A program made the translations under genes and the position numbers. Source: Beroe ovata (Eukaryota > Ctenophora > Nuda > Beroida > Beroidae). Taken from it: a DNA stretch of 14,301 nucleotides. Numbering within the stretch: the first letter of the stretch is position 1; every line of letters starts with the position of its first letter. The stretch is taken from NCBI GenBank assembly GCA_946803715.1, contig CAMPET010000333.1, positions 54,608 through 68,908 on the forward strand. The letters run 5' to 3'. This document shows positions 9,639 to 14,301 of the stretch, piece after piece. Under the pieces are notes generated by a model. That model was not told the origin of the DNA. It saw only the letters and a list, made by a program, of their open reading frames with translations, and ran no database searches.

Positions 9639-10711
9639 CTACAGCTGAAGCGATTTGAGAACAGCTCTCAACTTGCCATGCACTTCCTCGTATTTCTTGA
9701 AGACAGTGACATGAACGTTTAGTTCATCACTTAAGATGGTTTTGACTACAAACTGTTTACACTCGGACACTGATTGCTCATCCACGCTATAGTGAAGTTG
9801 TCGCATGATTGGTATGAATGTGCTCACTTTGTTCAAGATGTCAAGTGACGACACGGCGATGACTGACGGTTTCCATTGCAGAGCCTCGTAACTGAGGGAC
9901 ATGAGCTCACAGATGAACTTAGCACAGTAGTACTGGTGTCGGGAACAGGAGAGAATCTTCGCGAGGTATCGCAGGAATTGTAGCGAGGTTGGAAAACCGA
10001 GATCGTAGTCAAATGCTTTGAGCATCTTGACTTCCATTCGTTCTAATTCCTGGGTGTGAATAGTACTGCAGAAAAAGTATCGTAAACAACGCCTTAAGGA
10101 ATGAGTTACTGATAGGAATCGTTGATATTTGTTGAATTTTGAACAGGGAAAAAGTACAGATCACGTGCAGGTAAACTCACCTTGGGTGTGTACGAATCCT
10201 CCGTGATGTAGCACAGATCCCTCATGGATGGAACTGAGATTTCCTCAAACTTAGCAGCCACGAGGATAGCCGTTATTCCGACGAGTTGCAGATTACTCCT
10301 GTCAATCAGCTCTATCGACAAGAACCGATCGATGTACTGGACTGCGTAGAACTGAGTTTCGTCAGCGAATTTGAACTTTGTGCACGCTTGTAGGATCCAA
10401 TCGATCAGGATGGGTCTCATAGCCGCTTTCAAATCTGGTTGTTTGTCCATGTAGTTCTGACGAATGTTCATATCAGTCTCAAGTCTGAGAAGATATCGTA
10501 TGATATCTTCTGTATACGAGTCTTTCTTAACAGGGGAGGACTGTTCTTGTTTGGGGCAGTGTGTCAAGGATTTCTTTGGTTTCTTAATCACCACAGGGTT
10601 GTGTTCGATGTTCGTTACATTGCTCAAAGCCGCTCGACGACATCTAGTCGCTCTCAGAACTTTCCTGTTTTCTGCATCAGTCATGATATTCTCGATGTTT
10701 TGTGAGTCCAT
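9639..10711 (-). CDS. ccnb-like: mitotic cyclin, B-type most likely
   Basis: Regulatory subunit of a Cdk1/Cdk2-type kinase in mitotic entry. Exon 1 is 10711-10181 and exon 2 is 10049-9639, with a 131-bp phase-0 GT-AG intron; 313 residues in all. The start is the first ATG of the frame (10711). Residues 26-34, RAALSNVTN, fit a destruction box (RxxLxxxxN) for APC/C turnover; there is no KEN box. A basic KKPKK (43-47) and an SPVK CDK-type site (59-62) follow. The cyclin box holds MRPIL at 98-102 (usually MRAIL), W105, IDRFLS 127-132, LQLVG 141-145 and KFEE 154-157. K154 and E183 are spaced 29 residues apart, like the CDK-contacting K266 and E295 of human cyclin A. The C-terminal box starts near residue 198. 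ILIDW, LQLVGITA, FLRY..AK and HVTV near the end favour cyclin B; YMDKQPD and IDRFLS resemble cyclin A. The N-terminal region is short for the family. Confidence 0.88.
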
Positions 10712-11514
10712 GCTCAGCCTTGACCTATTTCGAATAATGTTGGAAAATGATATCAACTAAATGCAATACATTATGGTTAGAATATCGATCAACTGTTTTC
10801 ATCAGAGTAGAAAGTGGGTCAAACGAAAGCTCTTAGAAACAACTTAACTGAGCTGATCATAAATGAAGCATAATAAGTTACAGAAATCACGACCTACTTA
10901 TCAAGTTATAAAAACCGGGAGTGACAATGATATGACACATGATACGGCTATGGGAAATGTGCAATCATATCTAGTGTGTCTGAAATAGAACCTAATCAGC
11001 GGGGCGAACCGCAAGGCGTGGACGTCGATGATGAGTCTTTAAACCAATGTAACCATTTGATGTTATTGTTATTGCTTCATCACCCAATCAGAACGTGCAT
11101 GTCACAACAACAATCGACAATGTTAGAAGGAAAGTTTAACTGAACGAACGAAATAACGTTCGCACACATATTGCTCCTTCATAAAATGAAGTTTCCAATC
11201 CCTAATCTGGACTAGTGATAACATGTCAATCACTTTGACACCTTTTGCAGGACCATCTATCAAAAGATATGGAATCGATCCTATTCAGATCGCAAAAACC
11301 ACAATATGTAAAGTCGTGGAAATCAAGCGCGCTGAACTAAGGATAGTGATCTACCATTAGAATATCCAGCGCGCCCGACGCAAACGTTAACAAAGCCCGC
11401 GCACGCCCCACTTTGTGTCACAATTCCTAAGCCGTAAGCATTTCTTATCTAAATCTATACCTATCCTCGGCTATCTCAATTTAGGATCTCGAATAACGGA
11501 AAACTCAGTGATTT
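10712..11514 (-). promoter_or_regulatory. probable cyclin promoter / 5' UTR spacer
   Basis: About 800 bp lie between the stop of the upstream minus-strand gene and the cyclin ATG. On the plus strand CCAAT occurs at 11044-11048 and 11084-11088, 40 bp apart. A TTTAAA (11038-11043), one of the CHR-like cores, directly abuts the first. Two GCGCGC words (11327-11332 and 11370-11375) lie in a locally CpG-rich patch. NF-Y CCAAT boxes near a CHR are a known layout in G2/M cyclin promoters of vertebrates; applying it here is inference. No TATA box at a clear position was identified. Confidence 0.35.
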
Positions 11515-12484
11515 TCACCATCGCGGACCCTGAACTCGTTCCATGTACGAAACCTTCCGTTCCAGTTCTTCAAGAGTGTTCATTGGGTATTCCCTCCTTA
11601 GCACATACCTTCTCAAACCAGGGGTAACCTGAGAGATCAGATGAATAGATACACATTTATCCGCCAAATTAAAGATACGTTCGGTCAGAGAAAGGCTGTG
11701 TCAAACCTTAGTTGTAAGCTGGATCGCTTCCTTGATAAATATCGTTTCTTGGGGGGCCTCGTCCAAAAAAGTCGTCATTTTCCCCTTCTTACCGTGCCTC
11801 ATTAACTTTTGCCTGCCGGAAATCATCCAGTTTTAATGACGAACCAATCCACTGCGATCAGATATTCTAGGAGATCGTCAGGAAATATCTACCTGTGGTA
11901 CCAGGATTTGAACCTCCTCCAGAACTGAAACCGCGTTCTCATATCTGAGACGAGAGTTGATGAGAATAACCACTTATCGGTAAAACCTAAATAAGAACAA
12001 TCACTCTTCACTTGTTACGGTACTCACTGGAGAGTTGGGTCATGACACCCCCTGACTTAGCCGGGACCTGGACATTCTCAATCCGTCTCTCACCTCCCTT
12101 ACCACTTTGCTCTGACTCATCCACCTGACCTAGCTTGAAAAAAGGAGTGACCGGCGTTTGAAAATGTAGCGGTGCTTTCTTCTCTCCCTCCTTAACATCG
12201 ATAAATTCCTCCAAAAGTCTGCGTTCGGACTGAACAATCCCACTCCCGCTGTCGCTCCCACTCCCACTGTCGTTCCCGCGAACCCGAACTAGACTTCCCT
12301 CCTCGCTTCCACTCGGGATACTGCTCAACTGAGCAATATCCTGGGACAGTTGTATCTGCGGTTTGGCAGCGGGAGCTCTGTACGGGACTGGAAGACGGAG
12401 GAGATTGCGGAGTGAATCGTGGTGGGAGGAGTAGTTGAGGAGGAATGTGCACCAGGATGAGATTGCGTAGTGGAGGGTCATCGT
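11515..12484 (-). CDS. unrecognised protein, 3' four exons of a multi-exon gene
   Basis: Four exons join in phase through GT-AG introns: A 12484-12028, B 11986-11893, C 11812-11707 and D 11628-11515, with a TGA at 11517-11515. Introns are 41, 80 and 78 bp. The junctions are phase 1, phase 2 and phase 0, and no stop interrupts about 256 codons. Exon A has a low-complexity DSGSGSDSGSG run, then acidic/basic stretches and PVTPFF. Exons B-D are basic and helical-looking (RTRFQFWRRFKSWYHR, then a C-terminal LEELERKVSYMERV that may form a short coiled coil), ending in GPRW. No signal peptide or membrane helix is evident. I do not recognise the family. The 5' boundary of exon A is uncertain: acceptors at 12485 (cctccctccag) or 12388 (cgtcttccag) would both work. 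Upstream exons are not found; they could lie beyond the satellite. Confidence 0.6.
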
Positions 12485-12662
12485 CTGGAGGGAGGAGACA
12501 TGGATCAGAATAGTTTTCTATCAAGAAGGAACACAAGGAGAGGTGATTCCGGTTCAATTTTGACCGTAGATCACGAATTAAAAAAATAGTGAAGTTTGAA
12601 GTCACTCCGGATACATCCTAGTCAAGATATATGGAATAAGGTAACTAATAACGCATCAGGAA
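12485..12662 (-). other. probable intron of the unknown gene, up to the satellite
   Basis: On the minus strand this leads into the acceptor at 12485. A second frame (12605 to 12192) is open through it and overlaps exon A, with proline-rich content, so an additional or alternative exon here cannot be excluded. Confidence 0.35.
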
Positions 12663-14301
12663 GCTCGGGGACCGATCAACGAATCGACGTAAATTTTGGT
12701 TGTCCGAGTTTCTAATGGTCCTTGAGCTATGGCAGAAGTTTCAAGTCAATCGGTCTATCCGTTTGGGAGCTATCCTCAAATGCTCACTCAAACTGACATG
12801 CTTAAGCTGGACGAGGGGCTATGGCGGCCCTTAACTCGGGAACCGATTATCAGATCGACGTGAAATTTTGAATGTCCGAGTTTCTAATGGTCCTTGAGCT
12901 ATGGTAGAAGTTTCAAGTCAATCGGTCTATCCGTTTGGAAGCTATCCTCAAATGCTCACTCAAACTGACATGCTTAGGCTGGACGAGGGGCTATGGCGGC
13001 CCTTAACTTGGGAACCGATTATCAGATCGACGTGAAATTTTGAATGTCCGAGTTTCTAATGGTCCTTGAGCTATGGTAGAAGTTTCAAGTCAATCGGTCT
13101 ATCCGTTTGGAAGCTATCCTCAAATGCTCACTCAAACTGACATGCTTAGGCTGGACGAGGGGCTATGGCGGCCCTTAACTTGGGAACCGATTATCATTTC
13201 GACGTGAAATTGTGGCTGTCCGAGTTTCTAATGGTCCTTGAGCTATGGTAGAAGTTTCAAGTCAATCGGTCTATCCGTTTGGAAGCTATCCTCAAATGCT
13301 CACTCAAACTGACATGATTTTGGTGAATTAGGGGCTATAGTGGCCCTTAACTCGGGAACCGATGATCAGATCGACGTGAAATTTTGGCTGTCTGAGTTTC
13401 TAATGGTCCTTGAGCTATGGTAGAAGTTTCAAGTCAATCGGTCCATCCGTTTGGAAGCTATCCTCAAATGCTCACTCAAACTGACATGTTTTTGGTTGAT
13501 GAGGGGCTATACTGGCCCTTAACTCGGGAACCGATTATCAGATCGACGTGAAATTTTGAATGTCCGAGTTTCTAATGGTCCTCGAGCTATGGTAGAAGTT
13601 TCAAGTCAATCGGTCTATCCGTTTGGAAGCTATCCTCAAATGCTCACTCAAACTGACATGCTTAGGGTGGACGAGGGGCTAAGTCGGCCCTTAACTTGGG
13701 AACCGATTATCGGATCAACGTGAAATTTTGGCTGTCCGAGTTTCTTATGGTCCTTGAGCTATGGTAGAAGTTTCAAATCAATCGGTCTATCCGTTTGGGA
13801 GCTATCCTCAAATGCTCACTCAAACCGACATGTTTTGGGTCGATAAGGAGTTATGGCAGCCACTAACTCGGGAACCGATCATCCGATTGACGTGAAATTA
13901 TGGTTGTCCGAGTTTCTAATGGTCCTTGACCGATGAAAGAAGTTTCAAATCAATCGGTCTATCCGTTTGGGAGCTATCCTCAAATGCTCACTCAAACTGA
14001 CATGTTTTGGGTCGATAAGGGGTTATGGCGGCCACTAACTCTGGAACCGATCATCGGATTGACGCGAAATTTTGGTTGTCCTAGTTTCTAATGGTCCTTG
14101 AGCTATGGTAGAAGTTTCAAGTCAATCGGTCACTTGGTTCGGGAGCTATCCTCAAATGCTCACTCAAACTGACATGTTTTGGGCCGATAAGGAGTTATGG
14201 CGGCCACTAACTCAGGAACTGATCATCGGATTGACGTAAAATTTTGGTTGTCGGAGTTACTCATGGTCCTCGAGATATGGTAGAAGTTTCAAGTCAATCG
14301 G
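12663..14301. repeat. tandem satellite, 172-bp monomer, at least 9.5 copies
   Basis: The landmark tgtccgagtttctaatgg, or a close variant, recurs at 12701, 12873, 13045, 13217, 13389, 13561, 13733, 13905, 14077 and 14249. Every interval is exactly 172 bp, so no indels have been fixed across nine periods. The array continues past the window end. A core of roughly 100 bp (from the landmark through ctcaaactgacatg) is almost invariant. The remaining roughly 70 bp vary and define local subtypes. Stops occur in all frames checked and 172 is not a multiple of three, so it is non-coding. The left edge falls near 12663. Confidence 0.97.

Noticed and set aside
10712-10756. Cyclin start at 10756
   Set aside because: The codon there is TTG; the first ATG is at 10711, and the sequence from it begins a normal cyclin N-terminus before the destruction box.
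11893-11915. tRNA-like B box (ggttcaaatcc, then tggtacca) on the minus strand
   Set aside because: The T-stem pairs only three bases and no 5' acceptor strand pairs with the 3' end; the stretch is explained by coding exon B of the unknown gene.
12192-12605. Second minus-strand frame overlapping exon A of the unknown gene
   Set aside because: It cannot continue in phase into exons B-D, unlike the other frame; low-complexity codons keep both open. An upstream exon in its 5' part is still possible.
12663-14301. CRISPR array
   Set aside because: The repeats are contiguous 172-bp monomers without unique spacers, in a eukaryotic context.

Overview
The window looks like nuclear DNA of an invertebrate animal. 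The genes are split by short GT-AG introns (41 bp to about 750 bp), the spacers are AT-rich and full of (CA)n/(GT)n microsatellites, and the two recognisable proteins are a metazoan-type rhodopsin-family receptor and a mitotic cyclin. Nothing is prokaryotic: there are no operons or Shine-Dalgarno sites. An early-branching or otherwise divergent animal is possible, but I cannot name the lineage.

Layout. Positions 1-3396 are mostly non-coding: microsatellites, a near-identical direct duplication either side of a single N at 1042, and two weak candidate exons of some upstream plus-strand gene. Positions 3397-8194 (+) carry a complete nine-exon class A GPCR of about 474 residues, with N1.50, D2.50, an aspartate at 3.32, DRY, W4.50, P5.50, P6.50 and NPxxY. 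Its TM6 and TM7 exons occur twice in tandem, separated by a single N at 6332. Positions 8195-9638 are a convergent intergenic spacer. Positions 9639-10711 (-) are a two-exon mitotic cyclin of 313 residues, most like cyclin B, with a destruction box and a poly(A) signal. Positions 10712-11514 are a spacer that should hold the cyclin promoter. Positions 11515-12484 (-) are the 3' part of an unrecognised gene, reconstructed from four phase-compatible exons with introns of 41, 80 and 78 bp. From 12663 to the window end is a tandem satellite with an exact 172-bp period.

The genes do not form an obvious functional unit. The GPCR and cyclin converge; the cyclin and the unknown gene run head to tail on the minus strand. 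The strongest structural observations are: (a) both Ns in the window sit between near-identical direct repeats, which points to unmerged haplotypes rather than real duplications, with a real TM6-TM7 exon duplication as the alternative; (b) the 172-bp, nucleosome-sized satellite begins about 180 bp from coding sequence; (c) two GPCR splice acceptors form the last unit of tandem repeats.
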